This document shows, one piece after another, positions 25,189-34,268 of a DNA stretch of 64,000 bases. The number at the start of each line of letters is the position of its first letter. Position 1 is the stretch's first letter. Origin of the DNA: Nocardia shimofusensis NBRC 100134 (GTDB taxonomy: Bacteria; Actinomycetota; Actinomycetes; Mycobacteriales; Mycobacteriaceae). The stretch spans positions 1 through 64,000 of the forward strand of contig NZ_BDBT01000001.1 of the NCBI RefSeq assembly GCF_001613125.1, read 5' to 3'. A program made the position numbers and the translations under genes. The notes below the pieces were generated by a model, which did not search any database, was not told the origin of the DNA, and was given only the letters and a program-made list of their open reading frames with translations.

Positions 25189-26592
25189 TCAGAAGTTGAT
25201 CATGTGTCCGGCCAGGCCGTGGATGGCCTCCTGCAGCGCCTCGCTCAGCGTCGGGTGCGTGTGCACGTTGCGGGCGAGTTCGTTGACGGTGAGGTCCCAC
25301 TTCTGGGCCAGCGTCAGCTCCGGCAGCAGCTCGGAGACGTCGGGGCCGATGAGGTGACCGCCGAGCAGTTCGCCGTAGCGGTTGTCGGCGATCAGCTTGA
25401 CGAAGCCGTTGGGGTCGCCCAGGCCGTGCGCCTTGCCGTTGGCGGTGAACGGGAAGGTCGCGACCTTCACGTCGTAGCCCTCGGCGCGGGCCTGCTCCTC
25501 GGTGAGGCCGAAGCTGGCCACCTGCGGCTGGCAGAAGGTGGCGCGCGGCATCATCCGGTAGTCGCCGAAAGCCATCGTCTCCGCGCCCGCGATGGTCTCG
25601 GCGGCGACCACGCCCATCGCCTCGGCCACGTGCGCGAGCTGCAGCTTCGCGGTGACGTCACCGATGGCGTAGATGTGCCCCACATTGGTGCGCATGTAGT
25701 CGTCGATGGCGATGGCGCCGCGCTCGGTCAGCGCCACCCCGGTGTTCTCCAGACCGAAGCCCTCCACACGCGGGGCGAAGCCGACCGCCTGCAGCACCTT
25801 GTCGACGGTGACGGTCTCGACCGCGCCGGACTTGTTGTCCTTGATCGCGACGGTGACCTTCGAACCGTCGTCATCGATGGACTGCACGGCCGCACCGGTG
25901 GTGATGGTGATGCCGAGCTTCTTGTAGGCCTTGGTGATCTCCTTGGAGATGTCGGCGTCCTCGTTCGGCAGCGCGCGGTCGAGGAACTCCACGATCCGCA
26001 CGTCCACGCCGTAGTTCTTCAGGACGTAGCCGAACTCCATGCCGATCGCGCCCGCACCCACGATGAGGATGGAGCCGGGCAGGTCACGGGTGAGGATCTG
26101 CTCCTCGTAGGTCACCACGTTCTTGCTCAGCGAGGTGCCCGGCAGCAGCTTGGTGACGGTGCCGGTGGCGATGATGGCGTTGTCGAAGGTGATCGACTCC
26201 GTCCCGCCCTTGGTCAGATCGACCGACAGGGTGTTCGCGTCGGTGAAGCTGCCCGTCCCGTCGTATTCGTCGATCTTGTTCTTCTTCATCAGGAAGTGGA
26301 CGCCCTTGACCCGGCCGTCGGCGACCTTGCGGCTACGGTCGAACGCCGCGCCGAAGTCGAAGCTGACGTCGCCGGAGATTCCGAACGTCTTGGCTTCCTT
26401 GTGGAAGATATGGGCCAGCTCCGCATTGCGCAGCAGCGCCTTCGACGGGATGCAGCCCACGTTCAGGCACACACCACCCCAGTATTTCTGCTCGACAATC
26501 GCTGTTCGCAGGCCGAGTTGAGCGGCGCGGATCGCGGCGACGTACCCGCCGGGACCAGCACCGAGAACGACGACATCGTAGTGGGAAGTCAC
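25189..26592 (-). CDS. lpd: Dihydrolipoyl dehydrogenase (E3)
   Basis: 467 aa flavoprotein. FAD-binding [10 protein letters not shown] at the N-terminus, redox disulfide in [13 protein letters not shown] (CxxxxC), NAD-binding [10 protein letters not shown] near residue 180, and the C-terminal interface [10 protein letters not shown] carrying the catalytic His-Glu pair. It reoxidises dihydrolipoamide for pyruvate and branched-chain keto-acid dehydrogenase complexes and, in mycobacteria, for the AhpD peroxidase system. Very close in pattern to LpdC (Rv0462). Start [11 protein letters not shown] is unambiguous. Monocistronic or followed by the deacetylase gene. Confidence 0.96.
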   Translation of the reverse strand: MTSHYDVVVLGAGPGGYVAAIRAAQLGLRTAIVEQKYWGGVCLNVGCIPSKALLRNAELAHIFHKEAKTFGISGDVSFDFGAAFDRSRKVADGRVKGVHFLMKKNKIDEYDGTGSFTDANTLSVDLTKGGTESITFDNAIIATGTVTKLLPGTSLSKNVVTYEEQILTRDLPGSILIVGAGAIGMEFGYVLKNYGVDVRIVEFLDRALPNEDADISKEITKAYKKLGITITTGAAVQSIDDDGSKVTVAIKDNKSGAVETVTVDKVLQAVGFAPRVEGFGLENTGVALTERGAIAIDDYMRTNVGHIYAIGDVTAKLQLAHVAEAMGVVAAETIAGAETMAFGDYRMMPRATFCQPQVASFGLTEEQARAEGYDVKVATFPFTANGKAHGLGDPNGFVKLIADNRYGELLGGHLIGPDVSELLPELTLAQKWDLTVNELARNVHTHPTLSEALQEAIHGLAGHMINF

Positions 26593-26726
26593 GGCATCGA
26601 GCCTAACTCCGCCGCCCGGAGTTCACCCACCGCGCCCCCGCATCGGTGAGATGCCGGACACAGCGCACGGCCCGGACGAGCACGCCACGAACGAAAGCGC
26701 CGGACGCGACTCATTTGACATTGCTA

Positions 26727-27731
26727 TCAATGCGCCGGACAGCCTGCCCAGACCTCCCCGGCGACGCGGCGGAAATTGCCGCCGAAGACCGCGTCCAGGT
26801 CATCGGGACCGAAGCCGCGCCCGGCAAGCACCTCGTCCAGCCCGGGCGCCTCCCGTGGGCCGATCAGGTCCTCCGGCGCGATCCACTGCAGCGGGCCCCA
26901 ACGGGTGTAGACCTCGGAGAACGCGCCGGGATTACCGAACAGCTCGGCGTTGAAGTCCTCGGCGTCGAACGAGTGGTCCGAGCCGATGCCGATGTGCTCG
27001 ATGCCGAGCAGTTCGGCGCCGTACTCGATCTGATCCGCCATCGCCTCGATCCGTTCGGCGCGCTGACCGGGCCCGTTCACGCCGAGGAAGATGCCCACGC
27101 CGTTGACACCGACGACACCACCGGTTCGCGCGCACGCGCGGGCCTGCTCGTCGGTGATATTGCGCGGATGCTCCCACAGCGCGGCGAAATTCGAATGGCT
27201 GTAGATCATCGGGACGCGCGTGTGCTCGGCCAGCTCCAGGCCGGTGCGGCGGGAACAGTGCGAGCCGTCGGCGAAGACCCCTGCCTCGTTGAGCGCGCGC
27301 ACCAGGTCGATCCCATATCGCGTGAGGCCGGTGTCGACGGCGTCGAGACAGCCGCCGCCCGCGGCGTTGGCGTGGTTGTAGGCGGGCAGCAAGGAGCGCA
27401 CACCCAAGTCGCGAAAGCGCGCGACATTGTCCAGATCGCCGCCGAGCGGGCCTGCGTCCTCGAGGTCGAAGGCCAGCGCGATGCGGTCCGGTTGCTCGGC
27501 ATCGGCGACCGCGGCCACATCGTCGAGACTGTGTACCAGCCGGAATCGGCCGTCCGCACCCGCCGCGCTGCGGAAGGCGTGCAGCAGTTCGAGAGTGTCG
27601 GCGGTCGACTGCCGGGAGTAGCCGACATTGACCGACAGGTACGAGCCGAGCGGATAACGGGCCAGTTCGGCGATGTCGGCGCGCGGCGACAACGGCAGGC
27701 AGCAGTGCTGTTCCCAGAGGAAGGGCGCCAA
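26727..27731 (-). CDS. Membrane dipeptidase-type metallopeptidase (M19)
   Basis: 334 aa from TTG 27731, which has AGGAG 8 nt upstream; no ATG is near. The amidohydrolase-fold signs of renal dipeptidase are present: DLEDAGPLGG (bridging metal Glu), GSHCSRRTG (metal His), IYSHSNFAALWEHPRNITD (second metal His) and HIGIGSDHSFD. The enzyme hydrolyses dipeptides, including D-amino-acid-containing ones. The N-terminal DGHND-type motif is shortened to LWEQHCCLPL, so one zinc ligand pair is not evident and activity may be altered. Diverges from the prolyl oligopeptidase. Confidence 0.8.
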   Translation of the reverse strand: MAPFLWEQHCCLPLSPRADIAELARYPLGSYLSVNVGYSRQSTADTLELLHAFRSAAGADGRFRLVHSLDDVAAVADAEQPDRIALAFDLEDAGPLGGDLDNVARFRDLGVRSLLPAYNHANAAGGGCLDAVDTGLTRYGIDLVRALNEAGVFADGSHCSRRTGLELAEHTRVPMIYSHSNFAALWEHPRNITDEQARACARTGGVVGVNGVGIFLGVNGPGQRAERIEAMADQIEYGAELLGIEHIGIGSDHSFDAEDFNAELFGNPGAFSEVYTRWGPLQWIAPEDLIGPREAPGLDEVLAGRGFGPDDLDAVFGGNFRRVAGEVWAGCPAH

Positions 27732-27893
27732 CGCCAGGACTCCTGTTCGCTCGTGTGGAGTTCGATCCTATTGAGCCGCAGCGGTTGTCCCGCGCGGGCG
27801 CGGGCGAACACCGGGCATCCTTCGCGCCCGGCGCGCGGCTCGCATCGGCCGACCGCGCACACACCCGGCGATCGGCTCGGAGACAATGTGGGC

Positions 27894-29939
27894 ATGAGCG
27901 GCGTGGAGCACAACGTAACCGACCCGTATTTGTGGCTCGAGGAAGTGACCGACGAGCGCGCTTTGGACTGGGCCAGAGCCCACAACGAGGTGGTCGCGCG
28001 GCGCTTCGCGGCCACCGACCGGTTCGGCGGGCTCGAACAGCGCATTCTCGACATGCTCGACACCGACACCAAGATCGCCTACCCGGGCCGGCGCGGCCGG
28101 TGGCTGTACAACTTCTGGCGCGACGCCGACCATCCGCGTGGACTGTGGCGGCGCACCACCTTCGAGGAGTACGCGCGTCCCGCACCACAGTGGGACGTGC
28201 TCATCGACTTGGACGCCTTGGCCGAGGCCGAGGACGAGAACTGGGTGTGGGGCGGGGCGGCCGTGCTGCGCCCCCAGCAACATCGCGCGTTGATCAGCCT
28301 GTCCCGCGGCGGCGCGGACGCCAAGGTGGTGCGGGAATTCGACATCGAGACCCGGCGGTTCATCCCGGCCGAGGAGGGCGGTTACGTCCTGCCCGAGGCC
28401 AAGTCCGAGATCCGCTGGATCGATATCGACCAGGTGTACGTCGGCACCGACTTCGGGCCAGGGTCGCTGACCGATTCGGGCTACCCTCGCATCGCCAAGC
28501 GCTGGACGCGCGGCACCGACCTGGCGCAGGCCGACGTGGTCTTCGAGGGCGAGCCCGGTGACGTCGCGGTGTCGGCGGGCTACGACCGCACCCCCGGCTA
28601 CGAGCGGCATTTCGTCGGCCGCGCCACCGACTTCTTCAACGAAGAGGTCTACCTGATCGACCCCGACGGCACCCCGCGACTGCTGGACGTGCCGACCGAT
28701 GCCAGCGAATCCTGGTACAAGGACTGGCTGCTGGTGCGACTGCGCTCGCCGTGGGAGGTCGGCGGGCGGACCTACCCGACCGGCGCGCTGCTGGCCACCG
28801 ACTTCGAGCGCTTCCTCGCCGGGGAACGCGATTTCCAGGTGCTGTTCACCCCCGACGCCCACACCTCCCTGCACGGCTACGGCTGGACCGAGAACTACCT
28901 GCTGCTGATCACCCTGCAGGACGTGCAGACCAAGTTGCACGTGCTCACCCCGGGCCACTGGACGATCGAACCGCTGGCCGACGCCCCGCCGATGGCCACC
29001 ACCAGCGTCATCAACCTCGACCCGCTCGAGGGCGGCGACGAGTTCATGCTCACCACAAGCGGTTTCACGACCCCGGCGACCCTGTTGTCCGGGTCGGTGG
29101 GCGGGCCGACCGCCACGTTGAAACAGGAACCGCAGTTCTTCGACGCCGAGGGCATCGAGACCGAGCAGTTCTTCGCCACCTCCGACGACGGGACGCGGGT
29201 TCCCTACTTCGTGATCCGCCACCGCGACCACCGCGGCACGCCGGGACCCACGGTGATGTCGGGCTACGGCGGCTTCGAGGTCTCCCGCACCCCCGCCTAC
29301 AGCGGCGCGTCCGGCATGGGCTGGCTCGAACGCGGCGGCACCTGGGTGATGGCCAATATCCGCGGCGGCGGCGAATACGGCCCCGAGTGGCACACGTCCG
29401 CGCAAAAGGAGCACCGGCATCGGGTCTACGAGGACTTCGCGGCCGTCGCACGGGATCTGGTGGCGCGCGGCATCACCACGCCCGGGCAACTCGGCGCTGT
29501 CGGCGGCAGCAACGGTGGCCTGCTCATGGGCGTCATGCTCACCCGCTACCCGGAACTGTTCGGCGCCATCGTCTGCCAGGTGCCGCTGCTGGACATGAAG
29601 CGTTACCACCTGCTGTTGGCGGGCGCGTCCTGGATGGCCGAGTACGGCGACCCGGACAAGCCGGAGGAATGGGCCTACATCAGCGAGTACTCGCCGTATC
29701 AGAACGTGCGGGCCGACGCCGAGTACCCGCCGATCCTGCTCACCACCTCCACCCGCGACGACCGCGTGCACCCCGGCCACGCCCGCAAGATGGCCGCGCT
29801 GCTCGAGGAGCAGGGCCACACCTTCTGGTACCACGAGAACATCGAGGGCGGGCACGGCGGCGCGGCCGACAACAAGCAGATGGCATTCCAGGCGGCGCTG
29901 ATCTACGAGTTCTTCACCCAGATGCTCATGGGCGGCTGA
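27894..29939 (+). CDS. Prolyl oligopeptidase family serine peptidase (S9A)
   Basis: 681 aa from ATG 27894; a GTG at 27888 with better spacing to GGAG is an alternative. N-terminal beta-propeller begins with DPYLWLEEVTDERALDWARA, the hallmark of S9 peptidases. C-terminal alpha/beta hydrolase domain has the nucleophile in GGSNGGLLMG, Asp in TSTRDDRVHPGHARK and His in NIEGGHGGA. It cleaves short peptides after proline or related residues. Matches Rv0457c in neighbourhood with lpd. Stop lies 4 bp from the convergent hydrolase stop. Confidence 0.93.
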   Translation: MSGVEHNVTDPYLWLEEVTDERALDWARAHNEVVARRFAATDRFGGLEQRILDMLDTDTKIAYPGRRGRWLYNFWRDADHPRGLWRRTTFEEYARPAPQWDVLIDLDALAEAEDENWVWGGAAVLRPQQHRALISLSRGGADAKVVREFDIETRRFIPAEEGGYVLPEAKSEIRWIDIDQVYVGTDFGPGSLTDSGYPRIAKRWTRGTDLAQADVVFEGEPGDVAVSAGYDRTPGYERHFVGRATDFFNEEVYLIDPDGTPRLLDVPTDASESWYKDWLLVRLRSPWEVGGRTYPTGALLATDFERFLAGERDFQVLFTPDAHTSLHGYGWTENYLLLITLQDVQTKLHVLTPGHWTIEPLADAPPMATTSVINLDPLEGGDEFMLTTSGFTTPATLLSGSVGGPTATLKQEPQFFDAEGIETEQFFATSDDGTRVPYFVIRHRDHRGTPGPTVMSGYGGFEVSRTPAYSGASGMGWLERGGTWVMANIRGGGEYGPEWHTSAQKEHRHRVYEDFAAVARDLVARGITTPGQLGAVGGSNGGLLMGVMLTRYPELFGAIVCQVPLLDMKRYHLLLAGASWMAEYGDPDKPEEWAYISEYSPYQNVRADAEYPPILLTTSTRDDRVHPGHARKMAALLEEQGHTFWYHENIEGGHGGAADNKQMAFQAALIYEFFTQMLMGG

Positions 29940-29943
29940 CCGA

Positions 29944-30804
29944 TCAGCGATCGCGCAGCCACTTCTCGATCCGGTCGACGGTGTCGGCCGGGTCGGGAAT
30001 CCAGCCGTTGTGCCCCAGCCGCTTCGGCTCGTGCCAGGTGGTGACCTCGGCCTCGGGCATCTTGGCCAGCAGATGCCGTGCCGATGTCGGCGGGGTCAAC
30101 TCGTCGCCCTCCATGGTCACCGACAGGATCGGCAGTTTCAGCCGGGAAATGCGCTCCTCGTAGTCGATGTCGGCGCCGACCGGGACGAACCGGCCGGTGC
30201 GCGACAGCCGCGCCCAGTCCGAGATCAGCACCTTCGACTGCGGGCCGAAGCCGCCCACGTCGATCTTGTGTCCCGGCCAGAAGCCGACCAGAGTCGCGGT
30301 GAGCGTGGCCGCGGTGGTGCCGAACAACAGGCCGGGACCGGCCAGTCCGCGGTAGCCGCGGTAGTAGGGGGTACCGGAGGCGATCAGGATGAGCCCGCCG
30401 AGCCTGCCGCGCACCCGCGCCGCGTACATCACCGACAGTTGCCCGCCCATGCTGTGGCCGAGCAGATAGGGAGTGCTGTCGGGGAATTCCTCACGCACCA
30501 CGCCGAAGATCGCCGGGAAATCGACCGAGACCAGTTCGTGGTAGCCGTAGGTGCTCGCGGGGCCGGGGCGGGGCCTGCTGTCGCCGTTGCCGCGTAGTTC
30601 ACCGATGGCGACGTCGAATCCGCGCGCCGCGAGCTGACGGGCGAAATATTCGTAGTAGGCGCCGGGCACGCCCAGGCCCGGCATGATCACGATCACCGGG
30701 CGGGGCGTATCGAGGGTGACCGGATGCCGATGACTGCCCTCGGCCGGGATCAGCCGCACCGGAATGCTGCTGCCGTCCGGCATCTGGATGGGAACGGTCC
30801 GCAT
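29944..30804 (-). CDS. Alpha/beta hydrolase
   Basis: 286 aa. Strand-loop VIVIMPGLGVPGAYYEYFAR with an oxyanion-hole glycine, nucleophile elbow GHSMGG, an acid in MEGDELTPP and the histidine in KRLGHNGW complete the catalytic triad. No signal peptide, so cytoplasmic. Resembles the esterase/lysophospholipase-like group; substrate not predictable. Its stop is 4 bp from the convergent oligopeptidase stop, and its start is 46 bp from the end of the TetR gene upstream on the same strand, so it may be co-transcribed with that regulator. Confidence 0.85.
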   Translation of the reverse strand: MRTVPIQMPDGSSIPVRLIPAEGSHRHPVTLDTPRPVIVIMPGLGVPGAYYEYFARQLAARGFDVAIGELRGNGDSRPRPGPASTYGYHELVSVDFPAIFGVVREEFPDSTPYLLGHSMGGQLSVMYAARVRGRLGGLILIASGTPYYRGYRGLAGPGLLFGTTAATLTATLVGFWPGHKIDVGGFGPQSKVLISDWARLSRTGRFVPVGADIDYEERISRLKLPILSVTMEGDELTPPTSARHLLAKMPEAEVTTWHEPKRLGHNGWIPDPADTVDRIEKWLRDR

Positions 30805-30850
30805 TCGCGCAGGGTACTCCCGTCCGCGCGGGTCCGGAGCGCGTTGCGGC

Positions 30851-31483
30851 TCAGGCGCGCACGGCCCCCATGATGACCCGGCTGAGCACCCCGATCACAT
30901 CGTCGAGGGGCGGGCGCGGATCCGCTCCGCTCCACGAATCGACCACGTAGTTGACCGCGCCGATGATCGCCAGCACGCGCATCTCGTAGTCACCGGGCGG
31001 GATCTCCCCCTGCAGGGCCGCGTCCTCGGTCGCGCTCGCCAGTAGCGCGCCCCACATGCGACGTAGATCGAGACGGAACTTCTCCACCTTCGGTCCGGCG
31101 CCGACCACTTCGACCAGCGCGACCCGGGCCTTGCGCGGATCGGAGCCGATGGTCTCGATGTAGGCGCGCACCGCCGCGTCGAGCCGCTGCAGCGCGGTGG
31201 CCGAAGCATTGCCCTCCAGGGCGGTGGTCACCGCGTCGCGCGACTCCCGGTCGATCTGCTCGTACAGCTCGAGCAGCAGGGATTCGCGGCCGGTGAACTC
31301 CTCGTAGAACTGCCGCGAGGACAATCCGGCGTCCTTGCAGATGGCGCCCACCGAACTGTTGGCGTAGCCGTCGCGCGCGAAAACCGTCAGTCCTGATTCC
31401 AGAAAACGCGCACGCCGCTGGCGTTGCCGGTCCTCTACGGGTTGCCCGGCATACATTCGTCCCGTATTCGCATCCTGTGACAT
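30851..31483 (-). CDS. TetR-family transcriptional regulator
   Basis: 210 aa from ATG 31483 (MSQDANTGRMYAG); ATG 31456 is an alternative. HTH at residues about 25-65 reads GLTVFARDGYANSSVGAICK then DAGLSSRQFYEEFTGRESLL. The ligand domain is all helical. It precedes the alpha/beta hydrolase gene on the same strand and may control it. A perfect 15-bp inverted repeat begins 16 bp upstream of the start. No ligand can be inferred. Confidence 0.83.
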   Translation of the reverse strand: MSQDANTGRMYAGQPVEDRQRQRRARFLESGLTVFARDGYANSSVGAICKDAGLSSRQFYEEFTGRESLLLELYEQIDRESRDAVTTALEGNASATALQRLDAAVRAYIETIGSDPRKARVALVEVVGAGPKVEKFRLDLRRMWGALLASATEDAALQGEIPPGDYEMRVLAIIGAVNYVVDSWSGADPRPPLDDVIGVLSRVIMGAVRA

Positions 31484-31498
31484 TGGGCCAGACAATAC

Positions 31499-31537
31499 CG
31501 AAGGGCCCGATCCCCTCGTCATGGATCGGGCCCTTCG
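31499..31537. other. Perfect 15-bp stem hairpin without an obvious upstream gene
   Basis: CGAAGGGCCCGATCC (31499-31513) and GGATCGGGCCCTTCG (31523-31537) pair perfectly across a 9-nt loop. The shape is that of a high-GC intrinsic terminator, but no gene ends into it on either strand. It sits 16 bp before the TetR start on the minus strand, so it could be a leader hairpin, an operator or a relic. Confidence 0.5.
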
Positions 31538-31871
31538 TTCCAACGTCCGACTCACCGCGCGTTAGCCGAAAGTTGTCTCGCACCGGCTGATCGGTCATCG
31601 GGTGACTTCTCGTCCGGCAAGGATGGACAGTTGCCGCCGCACGATCCGGGGCGGGCAGCAGACTTCCCGACCAAGCGGCAGCGACCGAGCGGTGCGACGA
31701 ATCGTCACCACCTGTTTGCCGAGGGGGACGATACCGACTGCCCCGCGACCGGGAAAGACTTAGCCGAAGTTTTCTAGAATTTTTTCAACCGCGGCCATCC
31801 GCGCGTCATCGGCATGGACGGCGGGCGAATCGGGCGGCCGGGCCCTAATGTCGACCTATGAGGGCTCTCCG
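31538..31871. other. Intergenic region before the ZIP transporter
   Basis: No gene seen. The stretch holds two direct copies of TTAGCCGAA (31562-31570 and 31760-31768), a TTCTAGAA palindrome (31772-31779) and a run of Ts at 31781-31786, an AT-rich patch unusual for this genome that likely marks a promoter for the ZIP gene. Confidence 0.45.
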
Positions 31872-32561
31872 ATGCTGACCGCGCTCTTGTACGGACTCGG
31901 CGCCGCGATGCCGCTGCTGATCGGAGCGGCTGTCGGACTGCGCTGGACACTGCCGAAAGCGGGACTGGGCGCGCTCATGGCGTTCGGCGCGGGCACCATG
32001 ATCGCCGCGGTCTCCACGGAGCTGTTCGAGCCCGCTTTCCGCCGGACCGGCGTGTGGATCTCGGGTGCCGCGTTGTTGCTGGGCGCCGGCTTCTACGTGC
32101 TGGCCGATCGGCTGATCGAGACGAAACTCGGCCCGGCGACCATCGGCTGGGCGCTGTTGCTCGGCGCCGTGCTCGACGGCATACCGGAGAGCACCGCGCT
32201 CGGCGTCTCCCTCGGTCCCGGTACCGGGATCGCGCTGCTGGTCGCCATCGCCGTCGGCAATGTGCCCGAGGCGATCGGTGGCGCGGCACTGATGCGCGAG
32301 CGCTCGCAGAACTCCACCACCACCGTTCTGTTGTTCTGGGCCGCCATCACCGCCGCGCTGGTCGCGGTGACGGTGCTGGGACATGCGCTCTCCGAATCGA
32401 TCACCGGAACCCAAGTCGCCGCCGTGCAGGCTTTCGCCGGCGGCGCGACCATCGCGGTGCTGGCCGATTCGCTGATGCCCGAGGCCTATCGGGAAGGCGG
32501 TTGGTGGATCGGAATGGCCACCGCCGCCGGATTTCTGGTCTCGTTCGTGCTGGCGGATTGA
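31872..32561 (+). CDS. ZIP-family metal transporter
   Basis: 229 aa from ATG 31872, which has GAGGG upstream; ATG 31848 would add eight residues. About eight membrane segments. The metal-site helices contain GAVLDGIPESTALGV and AIAVGNVPEAIGGAALM, matching the HN(x)PEG-like signatures of ZIP helices IV and V in divergent form. ZIP proteins move Zn2+, Fe2+ or Mn2+ into the cytoplasm. The AT-rich upstream region with repeats may carry a metal-responsive operator, but none is identified. Confidence 0.8.
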   Translation: MLTALLYGLGAAMPLLIGAAVGLRWTLPKAGLGALMAFGAGTMIAAVSTELFEPAFRRTGVWISGAALLLGAGFYVLADRLIETKLGPATIGWALLLGAVLDGIPESTALGVSLGPGTGIALLVAIAVGNVPEAIGGAALMRERSQNSTTTVLLFWAAITAALVAVTVLGHALSESITGTQVAAVQAFAGGATIAVLADSLMPEAYREGGWWIGMATAAGFLVSFVLAD

Positions 32562-32644
32562 ATGGACACGCCGATGCGCAGTTCCCCCGCGGGTAGCGGT
32601 ATCGACGCCCGTGGAATACGCTTTCGCGCGGAGCAGACCGCCGC

Positions 32645-33466
32645 ATGGAGGAAAGATTGACCACTCCGAGTAGGCCGGAGGACGGTGCGGACGGAACCGA
32701 TGTTCGGCGCACGGTGTCTCTGACGCAACTTGTCCATCTGATGGCCGAATACCTGAAACTCGGCGCACACCGGCAGACATTTCTCGCCGCGCCCATCAGT
32801 GACACGTTCGTGCGCGGTTGCGGAATCGTCGCCGCCTGCCTCGGCGCGGTCGCCGTCATGACCGCCGCCGTCGGCGCGGTCGGGGGCGGCGTGGCGGTGG
32901 GCGTGGTCGCCATGGTGCCCGCGGGTCTCGCGCTCTACCGCGGTCACCTGAACAATCGAAACCGCGCCGCCCGCCTCGATATTTTCGACCACGGCATGAC
33001 CGTCTACCGAAAAGGCGAACGGGTAGCCGGATTCCGGTGGGACACCGCCGAAGTTCGCCAGCAGGTGATCCCCTTCCAGAACACCGCGCACGTCGAATAC
33101 GCCCTGGAGATGTCCGGCCCCGACGGCTCCCGGGCCCGTTTCGACGAGACCCAATTCGCCGAAGGCCGGGAATGGGCCCGGGCCATCCAATCCGCGATCA
33201 CCGCCACCCAATTGCCCGCCGCCGTCACCACCATCGACGAAGGCGACACCGCGCATTTCGGCGACATCGCCCTCAATCTCGACGCGCTGATCTTCGCCGG
33301 AAAATCCTACTCCTGGGATCACATCCAGCTCATCGATGCCCGTAGCGGACTGGTCCGCATCAAATACGACGGCCGCTGGATTTCGCTGGTCCCGGTCGGC
33401 ACCATCCCGAATTTCTACATCTTCAACGAACTCGCCGAGCGACTCCGCCTGCCCGCCACGGCCTGA
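32645..33466 (+). CDS. DUF6585-like membrane protein
   Basis: 273 aa. N-terminal polar region, then two adjacent hydrophobic helices (GIVAACLGAVAVMTAAVGAV and GVAVGVVAMVPAGLALYRGH, residues about 60-100), and a soluble C-terminal region resembling a PH-like domain: RLDIFDHGMTVYRKGERVAG, FRWDTAEVRQQVI, VRIKYDGRWISLVPVGTIPN. The pattern matches the DUF6585 family of unknown function. Follows the ZIP gene by 83 bp on the same strand; convergent with the next TetR gene. Confidence 0.65.
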   Translation: MEERLTTPSRPEDGADGTDVRRTVSLTQLVHLMAEYLKLGAHRQTFLAAPISDTFVRGCGIVAACLGAVAVMTAAVGAVGGGVAVGVVAMVPAGLALYRGHLNNRNRAARLDIFDHGMTVYRKGERVAGFRWDTAEVRQQVIPFQNTAHVEYALEMSGPDGSRARFDETQFAEGREWARAIQSAITATQLPAAVTTIDEGDTAHFGDIALNLDALIFAGKSYSWDHIQLIDARSGLVRIKYDGRWISLVPVGTIPNFYIFNELAERLRLPATA

Positions 33467-33510
33467 GCCGAATCAGGCACTCGTTCACCGGCCGCACCTT
33501 GCTCCGGCGG

Positions 33511-34143
33511 TCAGCCGGGGCGTCCGCCGGAGGACGCTCCGGCGGAACGGGCTCCGGCGATCGCGGGCGCCACCCAGGTGTCGAGATAGGCGCGCAGCGT
33601 GGCGCCCCGGCGCGGCGGGCGGCCGGGATCGACGACGAACGACTGGACGATGCGCAGCATGTGTTCGACCAGTTCGTCCAGGCGCGCCCCGTCGAAACCG
33701 GCCCGATCCCAGTCGACGGCGAAACGGCCGAGGACGGCGCGGCCGAACGCGAGCGCGGCGTCGGAAGTGACCGCGGCGGAAAAGGTCCCAGCACGGCCGG
33801 GGGTGAGGAGCAAGCTCAGGTAGCGGTCCTCGGGCAGGGATTCGAGGGTGTAGGCGATGCCCTCCACGACGGCGCGGGCCGGGTCGGTGATGCGGTCCAG
33901 ATGCGCGGCGAGAACATCGAGGAACCGGCCGGTCTCGGCCAGTGCGGTCGCGGCGAGCAGCGCGTCGGCGTTGGCGAAGTAGCGGTACACGGTCTGCCGG
34001 GTGACGCCGAGGTCGCGGGCGATCTCGGCCATCGTGAACTCTCCGCCGGTGCGCTCGATCGCCGCGCGGGCGGCGGCGAGGATGCGGTCGACGGCTTCGG
34101 CGTCGTCGGCCGGCGCCGTTCCCGACCATCCGTGTGTGCGCAT
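33511..34143 (-). CDS. TetR-family regulator of the adjacent Rieske oxygenase
   Basis: 210 aa from ATG 34143. HTH residues about 25-60: IERTGGEFTMAEIARDLGVT then RQTVYRYFANADALL. The C-terminal domain is helical with an extended Gly/Arg/Ser-rich tail. It diverges from the Rieske oxygenase gene, with 125 bp between the starts, and a 9-bp inverted repeat overlaps the presumed promoter there. Local repression of the oxygenase, released by its aromatic or steroid-like substrate, is the natural inference. Confidence 0.85.
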   Translation of the reverse strand: MRTHGWSGTAPADDAEAVDRILAAARAAIERTGGEFTMAEIARDLGVTRQTVYRYFANADALLAATALAETGRFLDVLAAHLDRITDPARAVVEGIAYTLESLPEDRYLSLLLTPGRAGTFSAAVTSDAALAFGRAVLGRFAVDWDRAGFDGARLDELVEHMLRIVQSFVVDPGRPPRRGATLRAYLDTWVAPAIAGARSAGASSGGRPG

Positions 34144-34233
34144 CGGCCCTCCCGCGGAATCATTGTCCGCCGAGCCTATCGAGCGCGGGAGCCGACCGAT
34201 GCCGCGGCCGGTCCGGCCGGTTCCCCGAATCTT

Positions 34234-34263
34234 GACCATACACTTTGATAGATATGTATGGTC
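34234..34263. promoter_or_regulatory. TetR-type operator overlapping the Rieske oxygenase promoter
   Basis: GACCATACA (34234-34242) and TGTATGGTC (34255-34263) form a perfect 9-bp inverted repeat with a 12-bp spacer. The left arm merges with a TTGACC box (34232-34237) resembling a -35 element and the right arm ends 5 bp before the ATG at 34269, implying a leaderless or very short-leader message under direct repression. Confidence 0.65.
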
Positions 34264-34268
34264 GAGAC

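Noticed and set aside
26646..27893. Upstream extension of the prolyl oligopeptidase frame
   Set aside because: The frame is open but covers the antisense of the dipeptidase; the S9 family start DPYLWLE follows the ATG at 27894.
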